From assembly GCF_021049245.1 (NCBI RefSeq), contig NZ_CP088020.1, positions 2,362,001-2,426,000 on the forward strand: a stretch of DNA of 64,000 nt. The letters are read 5' to 3'. The translations under genes and the position numbers were made by a program. Position 1 is the stretch's first letter, and each line of letters begins with the position of its first letter. The notes beneath the pieces were generated by a model. The model was not told where the DNA came from. It did not search any database and saw only the letters and a list, made by a program, of their open reading frames with translations. Below are positions 26,459 to 38,224 of this stretch, in pieces. This DNA comes from Radiobacillus kanasensis. GTDB taxonomy: Bacteria; Bacillota; Bacilli; Bacillales; Amphibacillaceae.

Positions 26459-27730
26459 TTAGTCCATGTTAGAAATAAGCGCATCTGCGAACTCAGAAGT
26501 TTTTACTTCTGTAGCTCCATCCATCATACGTGCAAAGTCATACGTCACTACTTTAGACTCAATTGTCTTATCCATAGCTTTGACAATTAGATCAGCAGCT
26601 TCTCTCCACTCAAGGTGTTCAAGCATTAATACCCCAGATAAAATAACAGACGAAGGATTTACTTTATCTAATCCAGCATACTTAGGTGCGGTACCGTGTG
26701 TAGCCTCAAAAATTGCGTGCCCTGTTTCATAGTTAATGTTTGCACCAGGAGCAATACCAATTCCACCAACTTGTGCAGCAAGCGCATCTGAAATATAGTC
26801 TCCGTTAAGGTTCATCGTAGCTACTACATCAAATTCTTTCGGACGAGTTAAGATTTGTTGTAGGAAGATATCCGCAATTGCATCTTTCACGATAATCTTA
26901 CCAGCTTTTTCTGCTTCCTCTTGTGCTTTATCCGCAGCCGCTCTTCCATCTTTTTCTACAATCTTGTCATATTCAGCCCATGTAAATACTTTATCTCCGT
27001 ATTCTTGTTCTGCTAGTTCATAGCCCCAGTTTTTGAAAGCACCTTCGGTAAATTTCATAATGTTTCCTTTGTGAACAAGTGTCACGCTCTTACGACCTTC
27101 GTTGATTGCGTAATCAATCGCAGCACGAACAAGACGTTTTGTACCTTCTTCCGATACAGGCTTAATTCCGATTCCAGAAGTCTCAGGGAAACGGATTTTA
27201 TGTACACCCATTTCGTTTTTCAAGAATTCAATAACTTTCTTCACTTCGTCGCTACCTTTTTGCCACTCGATACCAGCATAAATATCTTCAGTATTTTCAC
27301 GGAAGATGACCATGTCTGTATCCTCTGGGCGCTTAACTGGAGATGGTACGCCGTTGAAATAGCGAACTGGGCGAAGACACGTGAACAAATCAAGCTCTTG
27401 ACGTAGTGCTACGTTTAAAGAACGGATTCCTCCACCAATTGGTGTTGTCAAAGGTCCTTTTATCGCGATTTTGTAGTCTCTAATAACATCTAATGTTTCT
27501 GAAGGTAGCCATTCCCCCGTTTGATCGAATGCTTTTTGTCCTGCAAGCACTTCTTTCCATTCAATGGATTTCTCGCCATTGTATGCCTTATTAACTGCCG
27601 CTTCCAATACGCGACTTGCTGCTGCCCAAATATCTGGACCTGTACCGTCTCCTTCAATAAACGGAATAACAGGTTTGTTTGGAACATTTAATACCCCACT
27701 ATTTACTGTAATTTTTTCACCTTGTGTCAT
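26459..27730 (-). CDS. icd: NADP-dependent isocitrate dehydrogenase
   Basis: Icd converts isocitrate to 2-oxoglutarate and CO2. The substrate-binding Ser corresponding to the phosphorylation site of the E. coli enzyme is in [13 protein letters not shown]. The metal-binding region is [14 protein letters not shown], and the nucleotide-binding segment is [20 protein letters not shown]. The NADP-type C-terminal sequence follows. The 423 residues match B. subtilis Icd. The ATG follows GGAGG. It is 22 bp upstream of mdh; a structured 197 bp gap separates it from citZ. Confidence 0.97.
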   Translation of the reverse strand: MTQGEKITVNSGVLNVPNKPVIPFIEGDGTGPDIWAAASRVLEAAVNKAYNGEKSIEWKEVLAGQKAFDQTGEWLPSETLDVIRDYKIAIKGPLTTPIGGGIRSLNVALRQELDLFTCLRPVRYFNGVPSPVKRPEDTDMVIFRENTEDIYAGIEWQKGSDEVKKVIEFLKNEMGVHKIRFPETSGIGIKPVSEEGTKRLVRAAIDYAINEGRKSVTLVHKGNIMKFTEGAFKNWGYELAEQEYGDKVFTWAEYDKIVEKDGRAAADKAQEEAEKAGKIIVKDAIADIFLQQILTRPKEFDVVATMNLNGDYISDALAAQVGGIGIAPGANINYETGHAIFEATHGTAPKYAGLDKVNPSSVILSGVLMLEHLEWREAADLIVKAMDKTIESKVVTYDFARMMDGATEVKTSEFADALISNMD

Positions 27731-27784
27731 AATAATGAAATCCTCCTAGTCTTTTTAAAACCTTTTTTATTTAGTAAACCTTCC

Positions 27785-27926
27785 CCATCAATTAAAAAAA
27801 GGAAGTAGTGCAAACGCAACAATATAGACCACCATTTGGTAGGCCCGAATTTCATACTTTTAGATTTTCCAACTTACAACTAAAAGTAGGACTCAACCTT
27901 TGCCTTACGGCTTGGTTTCGCCAAGT
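27785..27926 (-). other. Structured element between citZ and icd
   Basis: Directly after the citZ stop the minus strand reads as a string of hairpins. CTTGG-CGAAA-CCAAG has a 5 bp stem and GCC-GTAA-GGC follows it. Next is CTACTTTTAG with CTAAAAGTAT, then ACCA/TGGT. It is not coding, and I cannot assign it to a riboswitch family by eye. Possible roles are partial termination or an mRNA processing site that lowers icd-mdh relative to citZ. Confidence 0.5.
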
Positions 27927-27927
27927 T

Positions 27928-29043
27928 TTATCTATTTTCAATCGAAACATACGTTTGTTCCGTTGGCCCAACATAATCAGCACGAGGGCGAATCAAACGA
28001 TTGTTTTCGTATTGTTCCAGAATGTGAGCAATCCAACCGGATACGCGGCTTACTGCGAAAATAGGTGTGAATAAATCATGATCAATACCAAGACTATGGT
28101 AAACAGATGCCGAATAGAAGTCTACATTGGCAGGAAGTCCTTTTGTTTCTTTAATGTAATCCTCAATCTTTACTGACATTTCATACCACTTTGCTTGCCC
28201 TGTTAATTCGGTAAGCTCTTTAGACATTTTTCTCAAGTGCTTCGCACGTGGATCTCCGGTACGATAAACACGGTGTCCCATACCCATTATTTTTTCTTTG
28301 TTTGCAAGCTTTTCTTTAATATATGGAAGAGCATTTTCTACTTCCCCAATTTCGGAAAGCATTTTCATTACACGTTCATTCGCTCCACCGTGAAGTGGTC
28401 CTTTAAGAGCACCAATCGCTGCTGTTACACCAGAGTACACGTCAGATAATGTCGCTACACATACACGAGATGTAAAGGTAGAAGCATTTAATTCATGATC
28501 AGCATGTAACACGAGTGCTTTATTAATCGCTTCCACTTCAATGTCTTTCGGCTCTTCTCCATTTAGCATATAGAGAAAGTTTGCGGCATAGCTTAACCCT
28601 TTTTTAGCAAACACTGGTTCTTTTCCTTGGCGAATCCGAGCAAATGCCGTAACAATGGTAGCAATTTTCGCCTGCAAACGAATTGCTTTACGTTTGTTTG
28701 CTTCCATATCAAGGTCATCTGCTTCTGCATCAAATAGCCCTAACATAGATACGGCTGTACGAAGAGCCGCCATTGGGTGAACGGTTGATAGATCATATGA
28801 TTTAAAATGATCAACGATTTGTTGGGGAATTTCCATATTGGAAACAAGCTTTTCTTCAAATTGTGTGAGCTCTTCTTGATTCGGTAAACGCTTGTTCCAA
28901 AGTAGGAATACCACTTCCTCAAAACTTGCATGTTCGGCAAGATCATCAATCTTGTAGCCAACATATGTCAATTGGTCATTGATAATCGAGCTTACCGATG
29001 ACTCTGCTGCAACAATTCCTTCTAACCCTTTGGTTGTTGACAT
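27928..29043 (-). CDS. citZ: Citrate synthase
   Basis: CitZ condenses oxaloacetate and acetyl-CoA to citrate, the entry step of the TCA cycle. Catalytic residues are visible in GPLHGGANERVMKML (His), MGMGHRVYRTGDPRAKHL (His and Arg) and NVDFYSASVYHSLGI (Asp). At 371 residues it is the short, dimeric Gram-positive type. The ATG follows AGGAGAGGG. It heads citZ-icd-mdh and has a good promoter 155 bp upstream. I looked for CcpC boxes (ATAA-N7-TTAT) there and did not find a clear one. Confidence 0.97.
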   Translation of the reverse strand: MSTTKGLEGIVAAESSVSSIINDQLTYVGYKIDDLAEHASFEEVVFLLWNKRLPNQEELTQFEEKLVSNMEIPQQIVDHFKSYDLSTVHPMAALRTAVSMLGLFDAEADDLDMEANKRKAIRLQAKIATIVTAFARIRQGKEPVFAKKGLSYAANFLYMLNGEEPKDIEVEAINKALVLHADHELNASTFTSRVCVATLSDVYSGVTAAIGALKGPLHGGANERVMKMLSEIGEVENALPYIKEKLANKEKIMGMGHRVYRTGDPRAKHLRKMSKELTELTGQAKWYEMSVKIEDYIKETKGLPANVDFYSASVYHSLGIDHDLFTPIFAVSRVSGWIAHILEQYENNRLIRPRADYVGPTEQTYVSIENR

Positions 29044-29197
29044 TCAATCCCTCTCCTTTTCTCTCGTTCTTTCAAGCTGTGTCCATTTTGTAAAACGGAT
29101 ACAATTCCATGAGTTCGATATAATGGACATGCATCATTTCTGCTTCAGCCATTCATAGGTTCTCGTAAATTTAACAATCTAGTCATCCCCAAACTCA

Positions 29198-29226
29198 ATT
29201 ATAAACAATAAATAGTACTATGTGAA
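29198..29226 (-). promoter_or_regulatory. Sigma-A promoter of citZ
   Basis: TTCACA (29226-29221) and perfect TATAAT (29203-29198), with a 17 nt spacer on the minus strand, leave a leader of about 145 nt. Nothing else recognisable lies in 29044-29310. Confidence 0.75.
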
Positions 29227-29310
29227 ATGAAACCGATTAATTTTTTCTTAAAATAATGCTAGTTTTTTTGCCTTTTTTGTGAAAAATCGATAAGGAAGGT
29301 AGAAAATCAT

Positions 29311-29778
29311 TTACGAACCGACAAATACATCTACGAATTTCATCACCACGTAGGCAATACCCGCTCCAATAAGTGGACCAACAGCAACCCCATGAAAGAA
29401 AACGACGGCAATAATAGTTCCAAGTACTAGCGCAGTAGTAAGATGGGGATCATTCGCTAGCAAATCAAGTCCATTTTTTGCGATTAATGCTACAAAAATA
29501 CCTGCGCCGAGCGCGATCCACCCATAATAAGACTTTACACTTTCTAATAATTCCTTAAAACCAATTTGACCACTAGCAATGGGTACGAGTACCGCAATCG
29601 TAATGACCGTAACTCCTAAACTTATCCCTTTTTCAGTTAAGTAGGGGAATACACGATCATCCAATTTAAATAACTTCAATCCTAATAACACATATACAGC
29701 AATCATGATCGATTGATTTTTCCCTAAATAGCCTAGTAAAAATAGTAGTAATAAAAATATCATAGATTGATTAAACAT
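29311..29778 (-). CDS. ytwI: DUF441 membrane protein YtwI
   Basis: This 155-residue integral membrane protein of the DUF441 family has four to five helices: about 5-32, 48-68, 80-100, 110-130 and 133-150. The conserved LANDPHLTTALVLGTIIA and GVAVGPLIGAGIAYV segments are present. Function is unknown in any species I recall. It lies between citZ and the divergent ytvI, as in B. subtilis. Confidence 0.9.
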   Translation of the reverse strand: MFNQSMIFLLLLFLLGYLGKNQSIMIAVYVLLGLKLFKLDDRVFPYLTEKGISLGVTVITIAVLVPIASGQIGFKELLESVKSYYGWIALGAGIFVALIAKNGLDLLANDPHLTTALVLGTIIAVVFFHGVAVGPLIGAGIAYVVMKFVDVFVGS

Positions 29779-29866
29779 CCATTAATCCTCCAAGTTATTA
29801 AAGCTGTCCACTTCTTGTGATTGAATCGTACCTCTTTGAATATATATGAAGAAAGAGGTGTTTGGA

Positions 29867-30982
29867 GTGAACATGATAACAAAACAACAAGTTCAACGTT
29901 TTTTATTTGTGTGCGGCATCATTCTTACTTCATACTTTTTATTTGTTTCTCTCGCACAATATACCTATCCATTTATCATTGCGATTTTCTTTGCCTATTT
30001 GCTGAACCCAGTAGTAGATTGGTTAAGCACTTCGTTTAAACTTCCGAGAGGACTAGCTGTATTTCTTTCCATTGTATTTATTTTAACAGTTATAACTGCA
30101 ATTATTTCCATTCTTGTTGTCGAGCTTATTAATGGGACAGCCTATTTGGCAAATAACCTGCCCGAAAGCTTTAAAATGTTTGTTCAATATATGGAACAAT
30201 GGATCACGAATGAAGTCATGCCTATTTATGAAAAATTAGCATCTATTTATCAAAGTCTTGAGCCTAGTCAACAAAAAGCCATTCTGGACCATGTGAAACA
30301 AACTGGAGAAAATATTGCGTCAACTGGTGCTGACACATTACAAAATTTCCTGCAAGAAATTCCGACACTACTTAGCAAGCTACCTAGCTATATCACCGTT
30401 TTGATTTTTTCATTAATGGGGACTTTTTTTATCAGTAAAGACTGGCCAACTTACAAGCTAATGCTGCGTCGGAAAACCTCCTCCAATGTACGACAATCTG
30501 GTGTACAAGTCACAACTGGATTGAAAAGAGCTTTTACAGGTTATATCAAAGCACAGTTTACTCTAATCTCCATTACAGCTTGTATTGTACTTATTGGCTT
30601 ATTTATCTTGCGAGTCGACTATGCTGTTACCATTGCATTTCTAACGGGAATCGTAGATATTTTGCCTTATGTAGGGACAGGAATTGTGTTCATCCCTTGG
30701 ATTCTTTATTGTTATTTTACAGGTAATATGTATTTAACAATTGGATTGTCCATTCTATTTGTAACGGTAGTCGTTCAAAGACAACTGATGGAACCTAAAA
30801 TTCTCTCACAAAGTATTGGTGTGAACCCTTTAGCTACTTTAGTTGCTTTATTTGTTGGGTTTCAGTTATGGGGATTTTCCGGACTGATTATTGGCCCAAC
30901 ATTGGCTGTCGTTGGAAACACCCTTTATCAATCCGGACTGTTTCATAGTGTGGCTGCCTATATCAAAGGAGAGGAATCTTAA
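29867..30982 (+). CDS. ytvI: AI-2E family transporter YtvI
   Basis: This polytopic membrane protein of the AI-2E transporter (PerM/UPF0118) family has seven to eight helices. It includes the conserved LTGIVDILPYVGTGIVFIPW region and the LVALFVGFQLWGFSGLIIGP C-terminal segment. Members may export autoinducer-2 or act as Na+/H+ antiporters; the substrate here is unknown. The frame is open from 29846, but AAAGAGGTG fits the GTG at 29867, giving 371 residues as in B. subtilis YtvI. It is convergent with fxsA, and the two coding ends overlap by 4 bp. Confidence 0.9.
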   Translation: MNMITKQQVQRFLFVCGIILTSYFLFVSLAQYTYPFIIAIFFAYLLNPVVDWLSTSFKLPRGLAVFLSIVFILTVITAIISILVVELINGTAYLANNLPESFKMFVQYMEQWITNEVMPIYEKLASIYQSLEPSQQKAILDHVKQTGENIASTGADTLQNFLQEIPTLLSKLPSYITVLIFSLMGTFFISKDWPTYKLMLRRKTSSNVRQSGVQVTTGLKRAFTGYIKAQFTLISITACIVLIGLFILRVDYAVTIAFLTGIVDILPYVGTGIVFIPWILYCYFTGNMYLTIGLSILFVTVVVQRQLMEPKILSQSIGVNPLATLVALFVGFQLWGFSGLIIGPTLAVVGNTLYQSGLFHSVAAYIKGEES

Positions 30983-31371
30983 CGACGGAAAATTGTAATG
31001 GTTCCTCTGCTCAACATTTTTGAAAGAATAGCCTTCATCCAAAGTTTGATTGGACGCCTGGAGACAGGGATTAATAATAAAAAACCGATTGTATCGGTTA
31101 TAAAACCTGGTGTCACTAAAAAAGCTGCGCCTAACAAAATGCAAATTCCATCTATTATTTGTTCATGTGGTACTTGCCCAACATTTATAGATTGCCTAGC
31201 ACGATTTAATGCTTCTGTGCCTTGTTGCTTGGCTAACCATGCACCAATGACACCTGTTAAGATAATGAGGCAGACCACCCACCATGGACCAATAATACCT
31301 CCTGCCCAAACGAAGATGCCAATTTCTAACGCTGGCACGATAAGAATTAATAATAGAATCCATTTAAACAT
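30979..31371 (-). CDS. fxsA: FxsA family membrane protein
   Basis: FxsA-like membrane protein; E. coli FxsA suppresses F-exclusion of phage T7 when overproduced, but its cellular role is unclear. The 130 residues contain helices near 3-20, 25-45 and 75-97, with VPALEIGIFVWAGGIIG conserved. A start 6 bp upstream at 31377 exists, but GGGGAG would abut it, so I chose ATG 31371 (MFKWILLL). Convergent with ytvI and downstream of pyk, from which a terminator separates it. Confidence 0.88.
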   Translation of the reverse strand: MFKWILLLILIVPALEIGIFVWAGGIIGPWWVVCLIILTGVIGAWLAKQQGTEALNRARQSINVGQVPHEQIIDGICILLGAAFLVTPGFITDTIGFLLLIPVSRRPIKLWMKAILSKMLSRGTITIFRR

Positions 31372-31421
31372 AGCCATCTCCCCTTTTCCAAATCCGTATC
31401 GATTCTAAGAGTCTAGGATGA

Positions 31422-31452
31422 AGAAAAAAGAAGGGATATCCCTTCTTTTTCA
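31422..31452. terminator. Terminator after pyk
   Basis: GAAGGGATATCCCTTC is a perfect palindrome flanked by A-runs and T-runs, so it can work in both directions. It ends the pfkA-pyk operon. Confidence 0.88.
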
Positions 31453-31453
31453 T

Positions 31454-33214
31454 TTAAAGTACGGAAGCATGGCCTCCATAAATATCCCCTTTGCTGGCAT
31501 CAATGGTAATATCGCTTTTGTCTTCAATGATATCTACCGCTTTTTCGACACCAACAATGACTGGAATTCCTAAGCTTAATCCGACTATGGCAGCATGTGA
31601 AGTAAGTCCGCCTTCTTCGGTTATAATGCCACTTGCTTTCTCAATGGCTGGCATCATTTCTTTATCCGTTCCATAGGTTACAATGATGTCGTCGTCTTCC
31701 ACTTTAGAAAGGGCCTCTTCGGCATTTTTCACAACAACTGCTCGACCATAGGCGTTTCCTTTCCCTACACCCTGTCCTTTAGCTAAAACGTCTCCAACGA
31801 CGTGGACTTTTAACAGATTGGTTGTGCCTGCTTCGCCTACTGGTACACCAGCCGTAATAATCACACGACTTCCACGGTTAAAGAGACCTGTAGAAAGTCC
31901 GCGATCGACTGCGATGTCTAACATATGATCGGTAGACTCTGCTTGTTCTCCCATAACTGCTGTTACGCCCCAAACAAGAGAAAGTCTTCTCTTAGAACGT
32001 TCGTCAAAAGTTACAGCTATGATCGGTGCTTTCGGGCGGTATTTTGAAATCATTCGTGCCGTATAACCACTTTGTGTCGGTGTAAGAATAGCATCGACAT
32101 CTAAGTTCATTGCAGAGTGAGTGACAGATTGACTAATCGCATCGGTAATCGTCATATCACTATGTTTAGAACGGATATCTAGAATGGCTTTATGATCTAG
32201 AGCCGTTTCCGCTTTTGTTGCGATGTTACTCATCGTTCTTACTGCTTCAACAGGATAATCCCCTGCAGCTGTCTCACCAGAAAGCATGATTGCATCTGTG
32301 CCGTCAAAAATCGCATTCGCTACATCCGAAGCTTCTGCACGAGTAGGACGAGGATTTCGCTGCATGGAATCAAGCATTTGTGTCGCCGTAATAACTGGTT
32401 TACCTGCTGTGTTACACTTACGAATCATGTCTTTTTGTACAAGTGGTACATCTTCTGGTGGGATTTCTACCCCAAGATCTCCACGAGCAACCATTAAGCC
32501 ATCACTTACTTGAAGAATTTGTTCTAAATTATCGACACCTTCACGGTTTTCGATTTTTGGAATGATATTGATGTGGGTTGCCCCATTTTCTTCTAATAGC
32601 TCGCGGATTTCTAATACATCGGAAGCACGACGCACAAAGGAGGCGGCGATAAAGTCAACGCCTTGTTCAATTCCGAACTTAATATCCGCAGCATCCTTGT
32701 CCGTAATACCAGGTAGGTTTACACTGACATTTGGCACATTTACCCCTTTTTTATTTTTTAGTAATCCGGAGTTTAATGCTACCGTTTTTAGTTCATTTTT
32801 TTCTTTGTCGACTTCTACAACTTCAAGTTCAATCAATCCGTCATCTAATAAGAGTTTGGATCCAACATGCACATCATGAATAAGATGAGGATATGTAACT
32901 GAAATCTTTTCAGCAGTCCCCTCGATTTCTTCCATCGAAACATAAACATTAGCACCTTTGTTTAGTTGAGCTTGTCCATCCTTTAGGACTCCGGTGCGAA
33001 TTTCTGGCCCTTTCGTATCTAACAAAATAGCAACTGTCTTTCCAGTGCGTTTAGCCGCTTCTCTAATATTAACGATTCGTTGACCATGTTCCTCAAAGTC
33101 GCCGTGTGAAAAGTTTAGTCTTGCCACATTCATTCCAGATTCGATTAAATCAACAAGCTTTTCAACCGATTCCGAAGCTGGTCCAATCGTACAAACAATT
33201 TTTGTCTTTCTCAT
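31454..33214 (-). CDS. pyk: Pyruvate kinase with C-terminal PEP-utiliser domain
   Basis: This glycolytic enzyme makes pyruvate and ATP from PEP and ADP. The catalytic barrel shows [16 protein letters not shown] and substrate/metal motifs [24 protein letters not shown] and [11 protein letters not shown]. The Bacillus-type extra C-terminal domain (about 480-586) has the swivelling-domain motif [11 protein letters not shown]. The frame is open to 33247; ATG 33214 with AGGAGG upstream is clearly the start and gives 586 residues. It follows pfkA by 39 bp. Confidence 0.98.
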   Translation of the reverse strand: MRKTKIVCTIGPASESVEKLVDLIESGMNVARLNFSHGDFEEHGQRIVNIREAAKRTGKTVAILLDTKGPEIRTGVLKDGQAQLNKGANVYVSMEEIEGTAEKISVTYPHLIHDVHVGSKLLLDDGLIELEVVEVDKEKNELKTVALNSGLLKNKKGVNVPNVSVNLPGITDKDAADIKFGIEQGVDFIAASFVRRASDVLEIRELLEENGATHINIIPKIENREGVDNLEQILQVSDGLMVARGDLGVEIPPEDVPLVQKDMIRKCNTAGKPVITATQMLDSMQRNPRPTRAEASDVANAIFDGTDAIMLSGETAAGDYPVEAVRTMSNIATKAETALDHKAILDIRSKHSDMTITDAISQSVTHSAMNLDVDAILTPTQSGYTARMISKYRPKAPIIAVTFDERSKRRLSLVWGVTAVMGEQAESTDHMLDIAVDRGLSTGLFNRGSRVIITAGVPVGEAGTTNLLKVHVVGDVLAKGQGVGKGNAYGRAVVVKNAEEALSKVEDDDIIVTYGTDKEMMPAIEKASGIITEEGGLTSHAAIVGLSLGIPVIVGVEKAVDIIEDKSDITIDASKGDIYGGHASVL

Positions 33215-33253
33215 TACACTTCCTCCTAGCATTCTCTTGTGACACAATAGCTG

Positions 33254-34219
<966 letters not shown>

Positions 34220-34384
34220 TCACCTCTATAACAAAAGTATATTCTACCTGTTACTTTTCTCCCCATTACACCATAATCCTAAACAAAAGAATTTTCAAAT
34301 AGAATTATACCGTAATCTAATTCTATTCTCACTAGATATAGGAATATTTAACCGAATTTACGTAATTTTAATCGTATAAACATA

Positions 34385-34408
34385 GCCTCTTGCTTATACG
34401 CAAGAGGC
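34385..34408 (-). terminator. Hairpin after accA
   Basis: GCCTCTTGC pairs perfectly with GCAAGAGGC (6 nt loop) directly after the accA stop. No strong T-run follows on the minus strand, so it may be a weak terminator or an mRNA-stabilising stem. Confidence 0.55.
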
Positions 34409-34414
34409 ATCACA

Positions 34415-35368
34415 TTATTCGGAATAGTCTCCGATTTGTTTATATTTTTCCCAGCGCTTCTCTAACAATGCTTCTGATTCTATTCGCCGAAGTTCTTCTA
34501 GAGACTTTACTAGCACTTTTTCAATAGCTTGTGCTTGCTCGTCCACATTCCGGTGAGCACCACCACTTGGTTCCTGAATGATCTCATCAATTAAACCTAA
34601 AGATTTCAAATCATAAGATGTAATTTGCATCGTTTCCGCTGCACGTTGAGCTTGTGTGGAATCCTTCCATAATAATGCAGCTGCACCTTCTGGTGAGATA
34701 ACCGAATAGGTAGAGTTCTCCAACATGTGGATATGGTCCCCTACGCCTATACCTAGAGCTCCGCCACTTCCGCCTTCTCCGATGACGACACAAATGATTG
34801 GAACGCGTAGACCAGCCATTTCCATTAGGTTGCGAGCAATCGCTTCACTCTGGCCTCTTTCCTCTGCTGCCTTCCCAGGGTAAGCGCCTTTCGTATCTAT
34901 AAAACTAATGATTGGTCGATTAAATTTATCGGCTTGCTTCATATGTCGTAAAGCTTTACGGTATCCCTCCGGGTGTGGACTTCCAAAATTTCTTCGAATG
35001 TTTTCTTTTGTGTTTTTTCCTCTTTGGTGTCCAACAATCGTTACAGGTTGTCCGTTAAACTTTGCTATCCCCGACACAATTGCTTCGTCATCCGCAAACA
35101 AACGATCTCCATGGAACTCAATAAAGTCCGTAAACAGCTTTTGTATATAATCCAACGTTGTCGGTCTCTCCGCGTGTCGAGCAATTTGGACTCGATCCCA
35201 AGGTTTTAAGTTTTGGTAAATATCTTTTTCAAGCCTCGTTAGCCTTTCCTCCATACGAGCAATTTCTTCAGTTAGGTCCACATCACTATTTTTTGTAATC
35301 GTTTTTAACTCTTCGATTTTATCCTTTAGTTCGAGAACCGGCTTTTCAAACTCCAGTGCCTGCTTCAT
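34415..35368 (-). CDS. accA: Acetyl-CoA carboxylase carboxyltransferase subunit alpha
   Basis: AccA and AccD form the carboxyltransferase that moves CO2 from biotin to acetyl-CoA, giving malonyl-CoA for fatty-acid synthesis. The crotonase-type fold shows [37 protein letters not shown] and [15 protein letters not shown]. The 317 residues are normal. The start ATG overlaps the accD stop by 4 bp (ATGA), which indicates translational coupling. A regulated operon with accD. Confidence 0.98.
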   Translation of the reverse strand: MKQALEFEKPVLELKDKIEELKTITKNSDVDLTEEIARMEERLTRLEKDIYQNLKPWDRVQIARHAERPTTLDYIQKLFTDFIEFHGDRLFADDEAIVSGIAKFNGQPVTIVGHQRGKNTKENIRRNFGSPHPEGYRKALRHMKQADKFNRPIISFIDTKGAYPGKAAEERGQSEAIARNLMEMAGLRVPIICVVIGEGGSGGALGIGVGDHIHMLENSTYSVISPEGAAALLWKDSTQAQRAAETMQITSYDLKSLGLIDEIIQEPSGGAHRNVDEQAQAIEKVLVKSLEELRRIESEALLEKRWEKYKQIGDYSE

Positions 35369-36225
35369 GAAGCGTTCCCTCCCGTATAATGGATGTCAAG
35401 GATTGTCCCCAATACTTCCTTCATGTCAAGCCGGTTAATCACTTTATCAAGTTGACCATGCTCTAGCTGGAATTCAGCGGTTTGGAAATCATCTGGTAAT
35501 TCTTCTCGAATCGTTTGTTCGATAATTCTTCGTCCTGCGAAGCCAATTAAAGCTCCTGGTTCTGCAAAGTTATAATCTCCTAACGATGCAAAGCTTGCAG
35601 ATACACCGCCAGTAGTCGGATTGGTCATGACAGAAATCATTAATCCACCAGCTCGACTAAGACGTTCAATCGCTACCGAAGTTTTGCTCATTTGCATGAG
35701 GCTTAGCATTCCTTCCTGCATTCTGGCTCCACCAGAGGCCGTAAAGATAATAAACGGCAGAGAGGAATCTTTCGCTTTTTCAATAGCACGAGCAATTTTT
35801 TCGCCTACGACGGAGCCCATACTTCCCATTCGAAAGCGAGCATCCATTACAGCGATAACCGTTTCGATCCCGTTAATAGAACCTTTTCCAGTTACGACCG
35901 CTTCGTTCAGTCCCGTTTTGTTACGATCCTTTTCAAGCTTTTGTTCATAATCAGGAAATTGTAACGGATTATTCGTTGTCATGCCTTTATCCCACTCGAC
36001 AAACGTATCTGGATCTAATAAGCTATGAATTCTCGTTAAGGCATCGATTTGGTGATGATAGCCACATTGAGGACATACATTTAAGTTTTTTTCCATTTCT
36101 TTACGATAAAATATCTTTTGACATCCCATACACTTTTGCATAATTCCTTGAGGAACATCTTGCTTCGCTTCCTCTCTAGGAATGGGTGCATATTTCTTCT
36201 TTTTATTAAAAAAATCCTTTAGCAA
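35365..36225 (-). CDS. accD: Acetyl-CoA carboxylase carboxyltransferase subunit beta
   Basis: AccD is the partner of AccA in the carboxyltransferase. A four-Cys zinc ribbon (CMGC and CPQC, near residues 32-55) precedes the crotonase-like core with [20 protein letters not shown] and [14 protein letters not shown]. The 286 residues match the family. The start is TTG with GGAGG 8 nt upstream. The FadR-type regulator gene ends 56 bp upstream; both could be read together. Confidence 0.97.
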   Translation of the reverse strand: MLKDFFNKKKKYAPIPREEAKQDVPQGIMQKCMGCQKIFYRKEMEKNLNVCPQCGYHHQIDALTRIHSLLDPDTFVEWDKGMTTNNPLQFPDYEQKLEKDRNKTGLNEAVVTGKGSINGIETVIAVMDARFRMGSMGSVVGEKIARAIEKAKDSSLPFIIFTASGGARMQEGMLSLMQMSKTSVAIERLSRAGGLMISVMTNPTTGGVSASFASLGDYNFAEPGALIGFAGRRIIEQTIREELPDDFQTAEFQLEHGQLDKVINRLDMKEVLGTILDIHYTGGNAS

Positions 36226-36281
36226 GGGATATTCCTCCTTTAGTGAAATCCAGAAGGTTTTAAGTTCTTGATATGGTTCCC

Positions 36282-36902
36282 TTATCCTTCTTTGTAAAAG
36301 TCATCAAACAATGGCTCTATAGTTTCATAACGCTTATTTCTATATGCTTCTACCAAAGCATCGTAAAGAGATGGCTCATAAGAGATTTGATGCACGGTAT
36401 GAGAAAAGTCCTCTACTAATTGCCATATCTTGTACATTAAATAATTGTGTGAAATTTGAAAGATAAGCAAAAAGAACGAGTGGTGCTTATCCTTCTCCTC
36501 CATGTTTGTATTGGAACATATAGCTTGTAATTCTGTGAGAATATCGTCCGTCATATTGGAAAAAGCTAGCTTTGCTGCTTCTTTTTCCATTATTTTTTTC
36601 GTGGACAAGATATCTTTTTTAGTCTTGGGCTCATGCAGGATAAAGGTAGATAATAGCTCAACCGTATGATGGGTTCTGTATTGTCTGAGAAATGTACCTT
36701 CTCCTCGCCTTGTCTCGATTAATCCTAACAGCTCTAGCGCCCTCAAAGCCTCTCGTACAGACGATCTGCCCGCATCTAATTGTTCCGCCAATTCTCTTTC
36801 TGATGGAAGCTTATCCCCCGGTGATAATTGATGATTAGTAATATAATTGCGAATCTCGCTTAAAACTTCTTCATAAACCTTTGCTTTTTCAGATTGAATC
36901 AA
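36282..36902 (-). CDS. FadR-subfamily GntR transcriptional regulator
   Basis: This is a GntR-type DNA-binding regulator. The N-terminal winged helix (about 5-75) has the FadR-like signature [20 protein letters not shown] and RRGEGTFL. The C-terminal helical ligand domain (about 90-200) is short and FCD-like, without an obvious full set of metal ligands. The start is TTG with GGAGG 10 nt upstream. It sits between accD and the malic enzyme gene ytsJ, 30 bp after the latter. The operator TGGTCTGACCA at 38225-38235, just downstream of the ytsJ promoter, fits the FadR consensus, so I infer control of ytsJ and itself. The effector is unknown. Confidence 0.85.
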   Translation of the reverse strand: MIQSEKAKVYEEVLSEIRNYITNHQLSPGDKLPSERELAEQLDAGRSSVREALRALELLGLIETRRGEGTFLRQYRTHHTVELLSTFILHEPKTKKDILSTKKIMEKEAAKLAFSNMTDDILTELQAICSNTNMEEKDKHHSFFLLIFQISHNYLMYKIWQLVEDFSHTVHQISYEPSLYDALVEAYRNKRYETIEPLFDDFYKEG

Positions 36903-36932
36903 TGACGGGTAGCCTCCTTAAAAGTCCATCGG

Positions 36933-38168
36933 CTAATCTTCAATTAGAGTTAATCTTCTCGTCTTTTCAGCGATATCTTCTGGATCTACTTGGATTCTTG
37001 CAACTCCAGAGTCCATAGCCGCTTTTGCCACACTTGCCGCAACAGCAGGAGCAACTCTTGGGTCAAATGGAGCTGGAATAACATAATCCTCATTTAATTC
37101 ATGATCACTAATTAAAGCAGCAATCGCTTCTGCAGCAGCGATCTTCATTTTTTCGTTTATTCGGGTAGCGCGAACATCCAACGCACCTCTGAAAATACCA
37201 GGAAATGCAAGTACATTATTCACTTGGTTCGGAAAATCAGAACGACCTGTTCCAATTACTCGAGCACCAGCATTTTTTGCAGCTTCCGGCATGATTTCAG
37301 GGTCAGGATTTGCCATCGCAAAAATAATAGAATCGTCGTTCATACTACGGACCATATCTTCTGAAAGCAATCCACCAACTGAAACACCAATAAAGACGTC
37401 AGCACCCTGCATGACTTCTTCCAGGTTACCTTCGATTTTATCCTTGTTCGTTATTCTAGCTACTTCATCCTTGACTTCGTTCATCCCATATTTACGCCCA
37501 TCGAAAATAGCGCCTTTTGAATCACACATAATCATATCTCTAACACCAAAACTATAAAGTAATTTAATAATAGCAATACCCGCTGCCCCAGCACCATTGG
37601 CTACGACTTTAATATCTGAGAATTTTTTTCCTACTAATTTTAGTGCATTTAATAGACCTGCGACGGTAACAATAGCGGTTCCGTGTTGATCGTCATGAAA
37701 TATAGGTATGTTTGTTTCTCTTTTTAATCGTTCTTCAATGACAAAACAGTTCGGTGCTGCAATATCCTCAAGGTTTACACCACCAAATGTTGGTTCCATC
37801 AATTTAACCGTTCGAACGATTTCATCCACATCGTGTGTATCTAAACAAATAGGAAAAGAATCTACACCTGCAAAGCTTTTGAATAAAACGGACTTCCCTT
37901 CCATAACAGGTAGTGCTGCTTCTGGGCCGATATTTCCCAGACCTAATACGGCTGAACCATCACTGACAACTGCTACCATGTTGCCTTTCATCGTGTATTC
38001 ATACACAGCTTCTTTTTGGTCATATATTTCTTTACAAGGTTCCGCAACACCTGGAGAATAAGCTAAACTTAAATCTCTGGCATTTTTAACTGGTATTTTG
38101 GATTGTGTGGTTAATTTCCCTTTGTTTATACGATGAATATGTAAGGCTTCATCTCTTAAATTTGACAA
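36933..38168 (-). CDS. ytsJ: NADP-dependent malic enzyme
   Basis: YtsJ oxidatively decarboxylates malate to pyruvate and makes NADPH, useful for lipid synthesis. The N-terminal malic domain (about 1-160) contains LAYSPGVAEPCKEI and FHDDQHGTAIV (metal-binding Asp residues). The NAD(P)-binding domain (about 165-390) begins with VVANGAGAAGIAIIKLL. The 411 residues equal YtsJ. The start is TTG after GGAG. The gene has its own promoter with an overlapping FadR-like operator and leads into the regulator gene, accD and accA, so it may be coordinated with fatty-acid synthesis. Confidence 0.95.
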   Translation of the reverse strand: MSNLRDEALHIHRINKGKLTTQSKIPVKNARDLSLAYSPGVAEPCKEIYDQKEAVYEYTMKGNMVAVVSDGSAVLGLGNIGPEAALPVMEGKSVLFKSFAGVDSFPICLDTHDVDEIVRTVKLMEPTFGGVNLEDIAAPNCFVIEERLKRETNIPIFHDDQHGTAIVTVAGLLNALKLVGKKFSDIKVVANGAGAAGIAIIKLLYSFGVRDMIMCDSKGAIFDGRKYGMNEVKDEVARITNKDKIEGNLEEVMQGADVFIGVSVGGLLSEDMVRSMNDDSIIFAMANPDPEIMPEAAKNAGARVIGTGRSDFPNQVNNVLAFPGIFRGALDVRATRINEKMKIAAAEAIAALISDHELNEDYVIPAPFDPRVAPAVAASVAKAAMDSGVARIQVDPEDIAEKTRRLTLIED

Positions 38169-38224
38169 CTAAAACCCGCTCCTTTATCCATTCAGAGAAT
38201 TGAAATGTACGACTTTTCCAAAAT

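Noticed and set aside
27785..27926. Cyclic-di-GMP riboswitch in the citZ-icd gap
   Set aside because: Some short blocks (GCAAA, AAACC) are reminiscent, but the conserved GACGCAAAGCC core is absent.
29044..29310. CcpC operator at citZ
   Set aside because: ATAA and TTAT words occur in the AT-rich DNA, but no clear ATAA-N7-TTAT dyad is positioned at the promoter.
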